Below are positions 8,575-17,195 of a stretch of DNA of 64,000 nt, one piece after another (the first letter of the stretch is position 1; each line of letters starts with the position of its first letter). Position numbers and translations under genes: made by a program. The stretch comes from Clostridia bacterium. Lineage in GTDB: Bacteria > Bacillota > Clostridia > Oscillospirales > Acutalibacteraceae. The stretch spans positions 58,251-122,250 of the forward strand of contig JAFSFB010000014.1 of assembly GCA_017435385.1 (NCBI GenBank), given 5' to 3'. Below the pieces are notes generated by a model, which saw only the letters and a list, made by a program, of their open reading frames with translations, was not told where the DNA came from and did not search any database.

Positions 8575-9522
8575 ATGGATAACATAAAACGCTTTGACCA
8601 GGCGGTGAAGGCTTTGCCGCCGAGGCTTTCGGGTATACTGACATCGCTTTCCGACGGTGAAAAGAACTCGGTTCGGGAAATATGTCTGCGCTCGGAAAAG
8701 GCGGTTGTTGCGGTCACGGAAACGGGAGTCCGTTTCATTCATGAATCGGGAAGGCTGACTCAGATCTATTCGTCGTTTGCGGTGAGAACCGATTGCCGTG
8801 AAATTGAGGAAACGTTTCACAGGCTCTGCGGCTATTCGGTCTACAGCTTCAAGGATGCCATCAACAGAGGATTCATAACGGTTGACGGCGGACACAGAGC
8901 AGGGGTTGCGGGAACGGCTGTCACGGAAAACGGAAGGATAACGGCGGTGCGTGATGTGAACTGCATCAATCTGAGAATTGCAAGGGAGATCAAGGGTGCG
9001 GCAGACGGAATATTTGCCCGATGCTTTTCCGACGGCGTTTCGGGGCTCATCGTTGCAGGACCGCCGTCGAGCGGAAAAACGACCGTGCTCAGAGATGTTG
9101 CAAGACAGCTTTCGGGAAACGAAAAAGGTCTGCTTGCGAAGGTCTTTGTCTGTGACGAAAGGGGCGAAATAGGTGCGGTTCATTCGGGGAAGGTGCAGAA
9201 TGACCTCGGAATCAACTGCGATCTGATAACCTCTTATCCGAAAAGCGAGGGTATTCTCATCGGCTTGCGCTCGTTTTCTCCCGATATCATTATCTGCGAC
9301 GAGATCGCTGCCGACGAAGAAGCGGATGCGGTCGAAGCAGGACTTTGTTCGGGAGTAGAATTTGCGCTGAGCATTCATGCAGGAAGCGAAAAGGAGCTTC
9401 GTTCAAAGCCCCTCGTGAAAAGACTTCTCAGAAGCGGATGCTTTGAGAATGTTGTTCTGCTGTCAGCCCGTAAGGAAGGCAGAGGTCAGCGTTTTTATAA
9501 GGCAGGTGACCTGCTTGATTAG
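8575..9522 (+). CDS. spoIIIAA: Stage III sporulation protein AA (SpoIIIAA ATPase)
   Basis: Secretion-type ATPase that energises the SpoIIIA-SpoIIQ channel between mother cell and forespore. The 315 residues include a Walker A GPPSSGKTT at about 162-170, the DERGEIGAVHSGKVQNDLG block typical of SpoIIIAA, and a Walker B DIIICDEI. First gene of the eight-gene spoIIIA operon. The 5' flank contains CATAGACT (about 8551-8558), which weakly resembles the -10 of sigma-E promoters. No convincing sigma-A promoter is seen in front of it, as expected for a mother-cell operon. That promoter assignment is tentative. Confidence 0.96.
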   Translation: MDNIKRFDQAVKALPPRLSGILTSLSDGEKNSVREICLRSEKAVVAVTETGVRFIHESGRLTQIYSSFAVRTDCREIEETFHRLCGYSVYSFKDAINRGFITVDGGHRAGVAGTAVTENGRITAVRDVNCINLRIAREIKGAADGIFARCFSDGVSGLIVAGPPSSGKTTVLRDVARQLSGNEKGLLAKVFVCDERGEIGAVHSGKVQNDLGINCDLITSYPKSEGILIGLRSFSPDIIICDEIAADEEADAVEAGLCSGVEFALSIHAGSEKELRSKPLVKRLLRSGCFENVVLLSARKEGRGQRFYKAGDLLD

Positions 9523-10024
9523 AATATTTGCGGCTGTTTTCATAGCCTCGGCGTTTGCTCTCGGCGGAAGGCTTCTTGCTCAGAAGGATGCAAAGAGAGT
9601 TTCGGTCATCAGAGAGATCCTTCTGATGATAAATGTAATGGAAACCCGTCTGCGCTATTCGGAAATGCCTGTCAACCGCCTTCTTGCTCTGCTCGAAGAA
9701 AACGGCTTTTCTCAGCTCGGATTTCTGAGTGAATGCCGCAAAAGGCTCTCTGACGGCGAAGCCTTCGGCACGGCATGGGGAAAGAGCATTGAACAAAGCC
9801 GTGCATTCTGCGTGCTTCTCCCCGAGGAAGCCCGAAGGCTGACGGCGATGGGAACGGATATCGGTGTGACGGATATCGAGGGGCAGCTTTCATGCTGCAG
9901 ATATTATAAGGCTCTTTTTGAGAAATCCTTAACTGAAAGAGAAGAACAGAGCGCACGCAGCTCCCGTATGTTTCCGCCGCTCGGAATGCTGCTCGGAGTT
10001 TCGGCGGCAATTTTTTTGATTTAG
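9515..10024 (+). CDS. spoIIIAB: Stage III sporulation protein AB
   Basis: Component of the feeding-tube complex in the mother-cell membrane. The frame is open from 9443, but the longest version overlaps spoIIIAA by 80 bases and has an N-terminus unlike the family. A TTG at 9515, preceded by AGGTGA, gives MIRIFAAVFIASAFALGGRL, a signal/membrane helix as expected, and a 169-residue product that matches the usual length. It overlaps the spoIIIAA stop by eight bases. A second hydrophobic segment closes the C-terminus (PPLGMLLGVSAAIFLI). Confidence 0.9.
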   Translation: MIRIFAAVFIASAFALGGRLLAQKDAKRVSVIREILLMINVMETRLRYSEMPVNRLLALLEENGFSQLGFLSECRKRLSDGEAFGTAWGKSIEQSRAFCVLLPEEARRLTAMGTDIGVTDIEGQLSCCRYYKALFEKSLTEREEQSARSSRMFPPLGMLLGVSAAIFLI

Positions 10025-10031
10025 GTGAAAT

Positions 10032-10226
10032 ATGGATCTTTCGATTGTAATTAAGATAGCGGCTGTCGGCATCGTGGTTGCGGTGCTCAACGCCATTCTT
10101 GTCCGCTCGGGCAGAGATGATTATGCGCTCATAACCATTCTTGCAGGTATCGTCGCCGTGCTGATGATGCTTCTGCCTCAGTTTGCAAATCTGCTCTCGA
10201 CGGTCAAGAGTCTGATGGATTTCTGA
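10032..10226 (+). CDS. spoIIIAC: Stage III sporulation protein AC
   Basis: Small integral membrane subunit of the SpoIIIA complex. The 64 residues contain two helices, at about 5-23 and 33-50, the standard SpoIIIAC architecture. It sits seven bases after spoIIIAB and four before spoIIIAD. Confidence 0.92.
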   Translation: MDLSIVIKIAAVGIVVAVLNAILVRSGRDDYALITILAGIVAVLMMLLPQFANLLSTVKSLMDF

Positions 10227-10230
10227 GAAT

Positions 10231-10617
10231 ATGGATGTTGTCAAGGTTGCGGCGGCAGGGCTTCTGACGGCGATGCTTTATGCCCTTGTGCGTCAGCTCA
10301 AGCCCGAAATTGCTCCGCTTGTCATTCTCGGCGGAGCGGCGGTTATTCTCGTTTCGGTTGCGGAAAAATTCATCGGAGTTTCCTCAACGGTTGACTCGAT
10401 GATGGAGCTTGCGGGGCTCGAAAAGGAAAATGTTTCGATCCTCATCCGATGTCTGGGAATATGCGTTATCACTCAGTTTGCCGCAGATATCTGTTATGAC
10501 AATTCAAGCTCTTCGATAGCGGCGGCGGTTGAGCTTGCAGGCAGAGTCGGAGCGATAACTCTTGCTCTTCCGATGCTGCAGGCGGTTGCGAAGCTTGCTC
10601 TGGGACTGATGAAATGA
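10231..10617 (+). CDS. spoIIIAD: Stage III sporulation protein AD
   Basis: Membrane subunit related to SpoIIIAC, 128 residues with about four hydrophobic segments. It contains the conserved YDNSSSSIAAAVELAGR stretch before the last helix. Its end overlaps the spoIIIAE start by four bases. Confidence 0.92.
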   Translation: MDVVKVAAAGLLTAMLYALVRQLKPEIAPLVILGGAAVILVSVAEKFIGVSSTVDSMMELAGLEKENVSILIRCLGICVITQFAADICYDNSSSSIAAAVELAGRVGAITLALPMLQAVAKLALGLMK

Positions 10618-11783
10618 TGGTTAATAAAAAGAAAATAAAACGGATCATTATGATAACCGCTGTCTGCGTTTTGACCGTGGTTTTCCGTATTGATGCAAAA
10701 GCGGAAGCGGCAAACGGTTATCCCGATGTTTCGGGATATTTCAATGAACAGTATGAAGCTTCGGGAGCATCGGAGCTGTCCGATTTTCTCGATGAGAATT
10801 CGAGAGAATATCTCGGGTCGGTCGGATGCGACACGGCGGATATCGACGGCATAATGTCATTTTCCCTCGGCTCTGTTTTTGATGTTCTTTCGGATATGCT
10901 CAGAGCAAACATATCCGCTCCGCTCAAGGGCTGCATGACTGCTTGCGGAGCGGTGATGCTTGTCAGCGTTTGTTCGGGATTTATTCCCGACGACGAAAAG
11001 ACAAGAGGGGTAATGAATCTTGTGTGCGGATGCTTCGTTTTGCTGAGCGTGTTCATACCTGCCTCGGAATCGCTGAGATCGGGAGTTTCGGCGATGAAGC
11101 TCTGCTCGGGGTTTGAAAAAGCGTTGATACCCGTTCTTGCAGGGATTCTGACAGCGTCGGGCAATCCGACATCGGCTCTGTCTTATCAGGGAGCGGCATT
11201 TGCCGCCGCTCAGACGGTTGAAGCCTTTTCGGAAAGCTTCGCTCTGCCGCTTGTTTATGCTTCGGGAGTTCTCGGAGCGACGGGCGCATTTCTTCCGACT
11301 CTCAGACTTTCTGCCGTGAGCGAAATGATAAGAAAAATATCAACAACGGTTTTCGGTTCCGCCGCAACGCTGTTTTCGGGATTCCTTGCGCTCAAAAATA
11401 TTATTTCCGGCTCGGCGGACAGCCTTGCCGCAAAGGGCATCAGACTTGCCGCCAATACATTCATTCCCGTTGTCGGCGGCGCATTGGGGGAGGCGTATTC
11501 GGCTCTGTCGGGAAGCTTGTCGCTTCTGAAAAGTGCAGTCGGAATTTACGGTATTCTTGCGGTTCTCGCTGTTTGTCTGCCGTCGGTGATAAATCTCGCC
11601 CTGTGGTGCCTTGCCATGCGTGCAGCCTGCATGATAAGCGAGCTTCTCGGAAACAGCCAATGCTCCGAAATCCTGAAAAATATCTCCTTCATGTTTTCGA
11701 TGCTGAATGCCATGATAATTTTTTCGTCTGCTGTTTTTATAATTTCTTCGGGGCTTATTGCCGTTATGAAAACGGGAGGTTAA
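10614..11783 (+). CDS. spoIIIAE: Stage III sporulation protein AE
   Basis: Large polytopic membrane protein of the SpoIIIA channel, 389 residues. An N-terminal signal-type helix (about 10-25) precedes a soluble stretch of some 75 residues and then seven or so hydrophobic helices, among them ALIPVLAGILTASGNPTSA, typical of the family. Translationally coupled to spoIIIAD through ATGA-type overlap. Confidence 0.94.
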   Translation: MMVNKKKIKRIIMITAVCVLTVVFRIDAKAEAANGYPDVSGYFNEQYEASGASELSDFLDENSREYLGSVGCDTADIDGIMSFSLGSVFDVLSDMLRANISAPLKGCMTACGAVMLVSVCSGFIPDDEKTRGVMNLVCGCFVLLSVFIPASESLRSGVSAMKLCSGFEKALIPVLAGILTASGNPTSALSYQGAAFAAAQTVEAFSESFALPLVYASGVLGATGAFLPTLRLSAVSEMIRKISTTVFGSAATLFSGFLALKNIISGSADSLAAKGIRLAANTFIPVVGGALGEAYSALSGSLSLLKSAVGIYGILAVLAVCLPSVINLALWCLAMRAACMISELLGNSQCSEILKNISFMFSMLNAMIIFSSAVFIISSGLIAVMKTGG

Positions 11784-11784
11784 A

Positions 11785-12252
11785 ATGGAAGCTTTCAGAC
11801 AATGGGCTGTGAGCCTGATTATTGCAGGGATTTCGGGAACGGTCATCAGCCTGCTTTCTCCGAGAGGCTCTATGGAAAAAACTCTCAGGGCGGTAATCGG
11901 AATTTTTATCGTTTCCGCCGTTGTTTCTCCTCTTTCGGAATTAGCGGAAAAAGACAGCATTCTTCCTGCTTTTGCTTATGAAAACATAAGGGTGAGCACG
12001 GATGACAGGCTCGGAGAGTATATTCTTGAAATGTGCGAGGATACCGTCGGCAGGGTGATCTCGGAAACGGCACGGGAGCACGGAATCAAAAAATTCGGAG
12101 TTGATGCGGATATGCATACGGATGAATATAACTGTATAATTATTCACCGAATATGCATAACGATACCGAGCGGCGAGGCTGCGAAACGCCATGAGCTTTC
12201 GTCAGATCTTGAGAAAAAGCTCGGGGTTCCCGTGACAGTCAACAGCGAATAA
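11785..12252 (+). CDS. spoIIIAF: Stage III sporulation protein AF
   Basis: 155-residue protein with two N-terminal membrane helices (about 7-25 and 33-51) followed by a soluble ring-building-like domain, the normal SpoIIIAF layout. It lies one base downstream of the spoIIIAE stop and six bases before spoIIIAG. Confidence 0.9.
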   Translation: MEAFRQWAVSLIIAGISGTVISLLSPRGSMEKTLRAVIGIFIVSAVVSPLSELAEKDSILPAFAYENIRVSTDDRLGEYILEMCEDTVGRVISETAREHGIKKFGVDADMHTDEYNCIIIHRICITIPSGEAAKRHELSSDLEKKLGVPVTVNSE

Positions 12253-12258
12253 AAAAGG

Positions 12259-12828
12259 ATGGACAGCGATTTGAAACTATCCGAAAAAATCAGCGGAACC
12301 ATAAACAAAATATCCGAAAAAATGAGCCTGAGCAAAAAAATGCTTGCGGTAATTCTCCTTTTTCTTCTCGGAACGGCGGCTCTTGTTCTGAGCGAAACGG
12401 GGGAAAGAATACGCACGGATACCGATGAAACGGCGGTGAGCACGACATCGGGAACAAATGACTATGTTTCATCTCTCGAGGAACGCATAACCTCAATAAT
12501 ATCAAGCATTGACGGGGCGGGAGCGACTCAGGTCATGATAACTCTCGAGAGCGGAAGCGAGCAGGTCTATCTTCACAATTACGACTATGGGGAGGATGCC
12601 GACGCTGACGGCTCGGGCAACATCGAGATAAAGGATGAATATGTTATCGTTGACGGCGGCGACGGAGAAAACGGAATTGTTGTCAGAGTTGAGGAACCCA
12701 GAATCAGAGGGGTTGCCGTTGTCTGCGAGGGGGCGGGAAATGCCTCGGTCAAGGCTGAAATAATTGCAACGGTGACGGCGCTCCTTGATATCAGCTCCGC
12801 AAGAGTCAGCGTTGCGAAGATGAACTGA
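12259..12828 (+). CDS. spoIIIAG: Stage III sporulation protein AG
   Basis: Forms the large ring of the SpoIIIA-Q channel. The 189 residues have one membrane helix at about 29-45 and an intermembrane domain that ends in the conserved VEEPRIRGVAVVCEGAGNA and the ALLDISSARVSVAKMN tail. A serine/threonine-rich linker follows the helix. Sits in the operon between spoIIIAF and spoIIIAH. Confidence 0.94.
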   Translation: MDSDLKLSEKISGTINKISEKMSLSKKMLAVILLFLLGTAALVLSETGERIRTDTDETAVSTTSGTNDYVSSLEERITSIISSIDGAGATQVMITLESGSEQVYLHNYDYGEDADADGSGNIEIKDEYVIVDGGDGENGIVVRVEEPRIRGVAVVCEGAGNASVKAEIIATVTALLDISSARVSVAKMN

Positions 12829-12873
12829 ATATACACATAAAATATTAATAATATACAACGGAGGTCACTTGTT

Positions 12874-13455
12874 ATGATTCTGAAAAAAAGACAGCTTTTG
12901 CTTGCAACCCTTGTTATTGCGCTGGGTGCCGCAATCTTCATCAACCGCTATTATACCGCCCCTCAGGTCGATTCGGCAGCTTCGGGCGAGGTCAAGGAGC
13001 AGCAGACGTCAAAATCGACGGATAAGGGAGCTAATCTCGGCGATGCAAGATATGTTATTTCAACGGATGTCGTGCTTGACGATGCGGCGGCGCAGGCTGT
13101 GGCGAGCGAATACTTCTCGAGTGCAAAGCTCCGCAGACAGACGGCAAGGGACGAAGCGGCGGAAGCACTCAACGACATCATCAAGGACAGCGATTCTTCC
13201 CCCGAATCCGTTGCCAAAGCAACTGCGGCGCTGACGGATATCTCTCAGTCCATAACGGTGGAGTGCGATATCGAAAATCTCATAACCGCAAAGATCGGTT
13301 GCGAAAACCTCGTTATTCTCAACGGCGGTACTGCAGAGATAATCGTTGAAAACGGCTCTCTCGACGAAACAAAGGTCGTTCAGATAAAAGAAATCGTCGT
13401 CAAGCAGACGGGACTTTCGGGCGATAAAATAACGCTGGTCGAAATGGAATATTAA
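12874..13455 (+). CDS. spoIIIAH: Stage III sporulation protein AH
   Basis: Mother-cell partner of SpoIIQ. 193 residues: a membrane anchor at about 7-23, a low-complexity linker, then a YscJ/FliF-like ring domain rich in A, D and E. It starts 45 bases after spoIIIAG behind its own ACGGAGG. It ends the operon; no clear hairpin terminator is visible before the nusB promoter. Confidence 0.92.
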   Translation: MILKKRQLLLATLVIALGAAIFINRYYTAPQVDSAASGEVKEQQTSKSTDKGANLGDARYVISTDVVLDDAAAQAVASEYFSSAKLRRQTARDEAAEALNDIIKDSDSSPESVAKATAALTDISQSITVECDIENLITAKIGCENLVILNGGTAEIIVENGSLDETKVVQIKEIVVKQTGLSGDKITLVEMEY

Positions 13456-13493
13456 AAATATTCATTTTTTCTGTATATATTCATAATTTATTC

Positions 13494-13522
13494 TTGTATA
13501 TTTAATCTTAAGGTGTTATAAT
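13494..13522 (+). promoter_or_regulatory. Sigma-A-type promoter for the nusB cluster
   Basis: TTGTAT, a 17-base spacer and TATAAT, 33 bases before the nusB ATG. It lets nusB and the following housekeeping genes be expressed independently of sporulation. Confidence 0.75.
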
Positions 13523-13555
13523 TAATTAACTGATATCTTCGGAGGAAATATTATA

Positions 13556-13957
13556 ATGCTTACAAGACGTGAAGAAAGAGAACAGGCATTTTTTCTTATT
13601 TTTGAAAAGGCATTCAATGCCGAAACGGAGCTTGCCGAGCTTTATGAGCTTGCTCTCGAAACCGAAATCGTTTCGGACAGCAAGTTTGTGAAGGAGCTTG
13701 CTTTCGGTGCGTGGGAGAATATCGAGAAGATCGATGCCATGATCGAGAAGCATTCGGTCGGCTGGAAAATCAATCGCATTTCCAAGGTTGCTCTTGCCGT
13801 GCTTCGTCTTGCTGTGTGCGAGATGCTCTGCTTTGACGATATTCCCGTCGGCGTTTCGATCAATGAAGCGGTCGAGCTCTGCAAAAAATATGCTTCGGGT
13901 GAGGACCGTTCGTTTGTCAACGGAATCCTCGGCTCGGTTTCAAAGGAAATCGGATAA
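13556..13957 (+). CDS. nusB: Transcription antitermination protein NusB
   Basis: RNA-binding antitermination factor that acts with NusE (S10) at rRNA operons. 133 residues, standard length. It begins with LTRREEREQAFFLIFE and contains NRISKVALAVLRLAVCEML and SINEAVELCKKYASGEDRSFVNGIL, the conserved core of the family. Behind its own promoter and a strong GGAGGAAA. Its stop overlaps the next start by one base (TAATG). Confidence 0.96.
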   Translation: MLTRREEREQAFFLIFEKAFNAETELAELYELALETEIVSDSKFVKELAFGAWENIEKIDAMIEKHSVGWKINRISKVALAVLRLAVCEMLCFDDIPVGVSINEAVELCKKYASGEDRSFVNGILGSVSKEIG

Positions 13958-14895
13958 TGCTGACTCTCGGAATAGATACAAGCAATTACACGACCTCGTG
14001 CGCTCTCTATGACAGCGAAAGCGGAGAGGTCGTTCAGAAAAAGCTTCTTCTTCCCGTCAGGGAGGGAGAAAAGGGTCTTCGTCAGAGCGACGCCGTTTTT
14101 CATCATACGGCAAGGCTCTGGCCTCTTGTTGAAGAGCTTTTTGCAGAGAAAAGAGCTGAGCCTGATGCAATCGGCGTTTCGGAAAGACCGAGAGATGCTG
14201 AAGGCTCTTATATGCCTTGCTTTCTTGTCGGGGTCAATGCGGCGAGATGCGTTGCGGCTGCCGTCGGCAAACCTGTTTATGGCTTTTCGCATCAGGCGGG
14301 GCATATCATGGCGGCTCTTTATTCCGCAGGAAGAACGGAGCTTGCAGAAGAAAAATTTATCGCCTTCCATGTTTCGGGCGGAACAACGGAGATGCTTCTT
14401 GTTACCCCGAATGATGAGAGGGCTTTTGACATTGAAATAATCGGAGAAACGCTTGATCTCAACGGCGGACAGGCTGTTGACAGAGCGGGCGTTATGCTCG
14501 GCCTTGCATTTCCCTGCGGCAAGGAGCTTGAAAAGCTTGCGCTGAAAAGCGAAAAGACCTTCAATCCCAAGATTTTTGTCAAAGACGGAAGCTGCAGTCT
14601 TTCGGGGCTTGAAAATCAATGCAATTCAATGTTCAAAAAAGGAGAATCTCCCGAAGATATTTCTCGTTTCTGCCTTGAATTTATCGGTAAAACGGTTGAA
14701 AAAATGACGGAGCATGCCCTTGAAAAATACGGAAACCTGCCCGTTGTTTATGCAGGCGGAGTTATGTCGAATTCGATTATCAGAAGCCGTATCGAAAGCA
14801 GGTTCAATGCGGTTTTTGCAAAGCCCGAATTTTCCTGCGACAATGCGGCGGGAACGGCTGTTCTTGCGGCGATGAAAGGGGCGGCGAATGGGTAA
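13957..14895 (+). CDS. Kae1/TsaD-like (peptidase M22 family) paralogue
   Basis: 312-residue protein of the ASKHA fold, related to TsaD (Kae1) but shorter and probably not the t6A enzyme itself. LGIDTSNYTTSCAL is the phosphate-1 strand, and HQAGHIMAAL occupies the place of the TsaD metal-binding HxxGH. VSGGTTEMLL and YAGGVMSNSIIRSR are the later nucleotide-binding loops. Clostridial genomes often carry this paralogue between nusB and xseA. Its role is not established. Overlaps nusB by 1 base and xseA by 8. Confidence 0.82.
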   Translation: MLTLGIDTSNYTTSCALYDSESGEVVQKKLLLPVREGEKGLRQSDAVFHHTARLWPLVEELFAEKRAEPDAIGVSERPRDAEGSYMPCFLVGVNAARCVAAAVGKPVYGFSHQAGHIMAALYSAGRTELAEEKFIAFHVSGGTTEMLLVTPNDERAFDIEIIGETLDLNGGQAVDRAGVMLGLAFPCGKELEKLALKSEKTFNPKIFVKDGSCSLSGLENQCNSMFKKGESPEDISRFCLEFIGKTVEKMTEHALEKYGNLPVVYAGGVMSNSIIRSRIESRFNAVFAKPEFSCDNAAGTAVLAAMKGAANG

Positions 14896-16081
14896 CGGAG
14901 TTGTTCTGACCGTCAGCCAGCTCAACCGATATGTCAAATCGATCATCGAGCAGGATTTCAATTTGCAGACGGTCTTTGTTCAGGGTGAGATCTCGAATTT
15001 CACCAATCATTACAAAACGGGTCATTTTTATATGACAATCAAAGACGAATATTCGTCGATAAAAGCGGTCATGTTCAAGACCGCAAACATGCGCCTTAAA
15101 TTCATGCCCGAAAACTCAATGAGCGTTATAATCAAAGGCAGGGTGTCTGTTTTTGAGCGTGACGGTCAGTATCAGCTTTATATTGACGATATGCAGCCCG
15201 ACGGCATGGGTGCTCTGAGCCTTGCTTTTGAGCAGCTCAAAAAGAAGCTTGCGGCAGAAGGTCTGTTTGATGAAAGCCGCAAAAAGCCGATTCCTGCTTT
15301 TCCTCAGAGAGTGGGCGTTGTCACTTCTCCGACGGGTGCGGCGATAAGGGATATTATCAATGTCATTTCCAGACGCTTTCCTCTTGCTGAGCTCATTCTC
15401 TGTCCCGTTGCGGTGCAGGGAGATCATGCCGCACCGCAGATAAAAGCGGCGATCGAGCTTTTTAACAGAGAAAAAGCGGCGGATGTTCTGATCGTCGGCA
15501 GAGGCGGCGGATCGGTCGAAGAGCTGTGGGCGTTCAATGAGGAGATCGTTGCAAGGGCGGTTGCCGCAAGCGATATACCCGTCATTTCGGCGGTCGGACA
15601 CGAAACGGATTTCACCGTCTGCGATTTTGCGGCGGATCTGCGTGCGCCGACACCCTCTGCGGCGGCGGAGCTTGCCGTGCCTGACAGCTTTCAGCAAAAG
15701 GAAATGCTTGCGTCGGCGGTTTACAGAATGCGGTCCTCTGTTGACGACAGATTGGGATTTGAGCAGTCCCGACTCGAGCTTTATAAATCCGCACTTAAAC
15801 GGCTTGAACCCAAGAATTATATCGATTCGCTCAGAGTCAGATGTGACAGGGCTTCGATGGCGATGGATTCGGCGGTGAAGCATGCATATGCCGAAAAAAG
15901 CTCGGAGCTTTCTTCACTTTGCGCAAAACTCGATGCAATGAGTCCTCTGAAAATTCTTGCACGGGGCTACAGCGTAGCGACGAAAAACGGAAAAGTTATA
16001 ACGGATTCATCCTGCGTTGAAGCGGGAGATATAATAAATGTGAAACTCAGCAGCGGAAACATCGACTGCGAGGTATTATAA
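14888..16081 (+). CDS. xseA: Exodeoxyribonuclease VII large subunit
   Basis: Catalytic subunit of exonuclease VII, which degrades single-stranded DNA to oligonucleotides in both directions. 397 residues: N-terminal OB fold (VSQLNRYVKSIIEQD to about 110), then the catalytic domain with VGVVTSPTGAAIRDI, VGRGGGSVEELWAFN and SAVGHETDFT. A C-terminal coiled region and the ILARGYSVAT motif follow. Paired with xseB three bases downstream. Confidence 0.96.
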   Translation: MGNGVVLTVSQLNRYVKSIIEQDFNLQTVFVQGEISNFTNHYKTGHFYMTIKDEYSSIKAVMFKTANMRLKFMPENSMSVIIKGRVSVFERDGQYQLYIDDMQPDGMGALSLAFEQLKKKLAAEGLFDESRKKPIPAFPQRVGVVTSPTGAAIRDIINVISRRFPLAELILCPVAVQGDHAAPQIKAAIELFNREKAADVLIVGRGGGSVEELWAFNEEIVARAVAASDIPVISAVGHETDFTVCDFAADLRAPTPSAAAELAVPDSFQQKEMLASAVYRMRSSVDDRLGFEQSRLELYKSALKRLEPKNYIDSLRVRCDRASMAMDSAVKHAYAEKSSELSSLCAKLDAMSPLKILARGYSVATKNGKVITDSSCVEAGDIINVKLSSGNIDCEVL

Positions 16082-16092
16082 GGATGCTTGAA

Positions 16093-16290
16093 ATGGAAAA
16101 GATCAATTACGAAAAATCGGTTGCAAAACTTGAGGAAATTGTCAATAAGCTCGAAAACGGAAACCTTTCGCTCGAAGAGATGATGAAGCTCTATGAGGAG
16201 GGTACCGCCCTTGCGGCAAAATGTGCAAAAAGCCTCGATGCCGCTCAGCTCAGAATAAGCGAGCTTTCATCGGGAAAGGGTGAAGAATGA
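16093..16290 (+). CDS. xseB: Exodeoxyribonuclease VII small subunit
   Basis: Small helical subunit that wraps the XseA stalk. The frame has an ATG at 16084 and another at 16093. The second has AAGGA at proper distance and gives MEKINYEKSVAKLEEIVNKL, the usual N-terminus, so I prefer it (65 residues). The last bases overlap the ispA start by four (ATGA). Confidence 0.92.
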   Translation: MEKINYEKSVAKLEEIVNKLENGNLSLEEMMKLYEEGTALAAKCAKSLDAAQLRISELSSGKGEE

Positions 16291-17192
16291 TGACGGGCTT
16301 TGACGAAAGATGCCGTGAATATGCGGAAATAATCAACAGAGCGGCAGAGCAGTATATGAATGCGGATATGTTTTCGGGCAGAGAGTCCACGGGGCTTGAC
16401 AGAATGCTTGAGGCGATGGCGTATTCGCTCTCAAACGGCGGAAAAAGAATCCGCCCGATGCTTGCTCTCGAGTTCTGCCGTTTGTGCGGCGGCGAACCCG
16501 AAAAAGCCGTTCCGTTTGCTCTTGCGCTCGAAATGATCCATACCTATTCGCTGATTCATGACGACCTTCCGTGCATGGATAATGACGATATGAGAAGGGG
16601 TAAGCCGTCGAGCCACAAGGTTTTCGGCGAGGCTGATGCTCTTCTTGCGGGCGACGGTCTTCTGACCCTTGCTTTTGAAACCGTGCTTTCCGCTCCCGAT
16701 ATGACGGCAGAGCAGAAATCTGCGGCAGGGCTTGCTCTTGCAAAGGCGGCAGGCTGCTCGGGCATGATTGCAGGTCAGGTCATGGACCTTGCAAACGAGG
16801 GCAGAAAAGCGGAGCTTGACGAGGTTGCAAAAACGGACAGGCTCAAAACGGGCGAGCTTATCATGGCGGCGGCTTCAATGGGTTGTATCGCCGCAAATGC
16901 CGACGAGGATAAGACCTCTGCCGCCCGTGAATACTGCGCCGATATCGGTCTTGCGTTTCAGATCGTCGACGATATTCTCGATGTGACAGGCAGTACCGAA
17001 TTGCTCGGCAAACCCGTCGGAAGCGACGGCGAAAACGAAAAGTCGACCTATGTTTCGCTCCTCGGACTCGAAAGGTCAAAGGAGCTTGCTGATGAACTGA
17101 CCGAAAAAGCCAAGGCGGCGCTTTCGGTTTTCGGTGATGAAAAAGAATTTCTTATTATGCTTGCCGACAGGCTTGCGGACAGGAAAAATTAA
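16287..17192 (+). CDS. ispA: Polyprenyl (geranyl/farnesyl) diphosphate synthase
   Basis: Head-to-tail condensation of IPP with DMAPP/GPP to make farnesyl diphosphate for undecaprenyl and quinone-type lipids. 301 residues. First aspartate-rich motif DDLPCMD in LIHDDLPCMDNDDMRRG and second in QIVDDILDVTG, with GGKRIRPML upstream for substrate binding. It sits between xseB and dxs, a common arrangement that puts precursor supply and chain elongation in one operon. Exact product length cannot be read with certainty. Confidence 0.93.
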   Translation: MMTGFDERCREYAEIINRAAEQYMNADMFSGRESTGLDRMLEAMAYSLSNGGKRIRPMLALEFCRLCGGEPEKAVPFALALEMIHTYSLIHDDLPCMDNDDMRRGKPSSHKVFGEADALLAGDGLLTLAFETVLSAPDMTAEQKSAAGLALAKAAGCSGMIAGQVMDLANEGRKAELDEVAKTDRLKTGELIMAAASMGCIAANADEDKTSAAREYCADIGLAFQIVDDILDVTGSTELLGKPVGSDGENEKSTYVSLLGLERSKELADELTEKAKAALSVFGDEKEFLIMLADRLADRKN

Positions 17193-17195
17193 GAT

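Noticed and set aside
8461..9378. 305-codon minus-strand open frame over spoIIIAA
   Set aside because: Antisense shadow of a gene with clear Walker motifs; arginine- and serine-rich translation without any recognisable domain.
13642..14619. 325-codon minus-strand open frame across nusB and the Kae1-like gene
   Set aside because: Spans two confident overlapping genes on the other strand and shows no family features.
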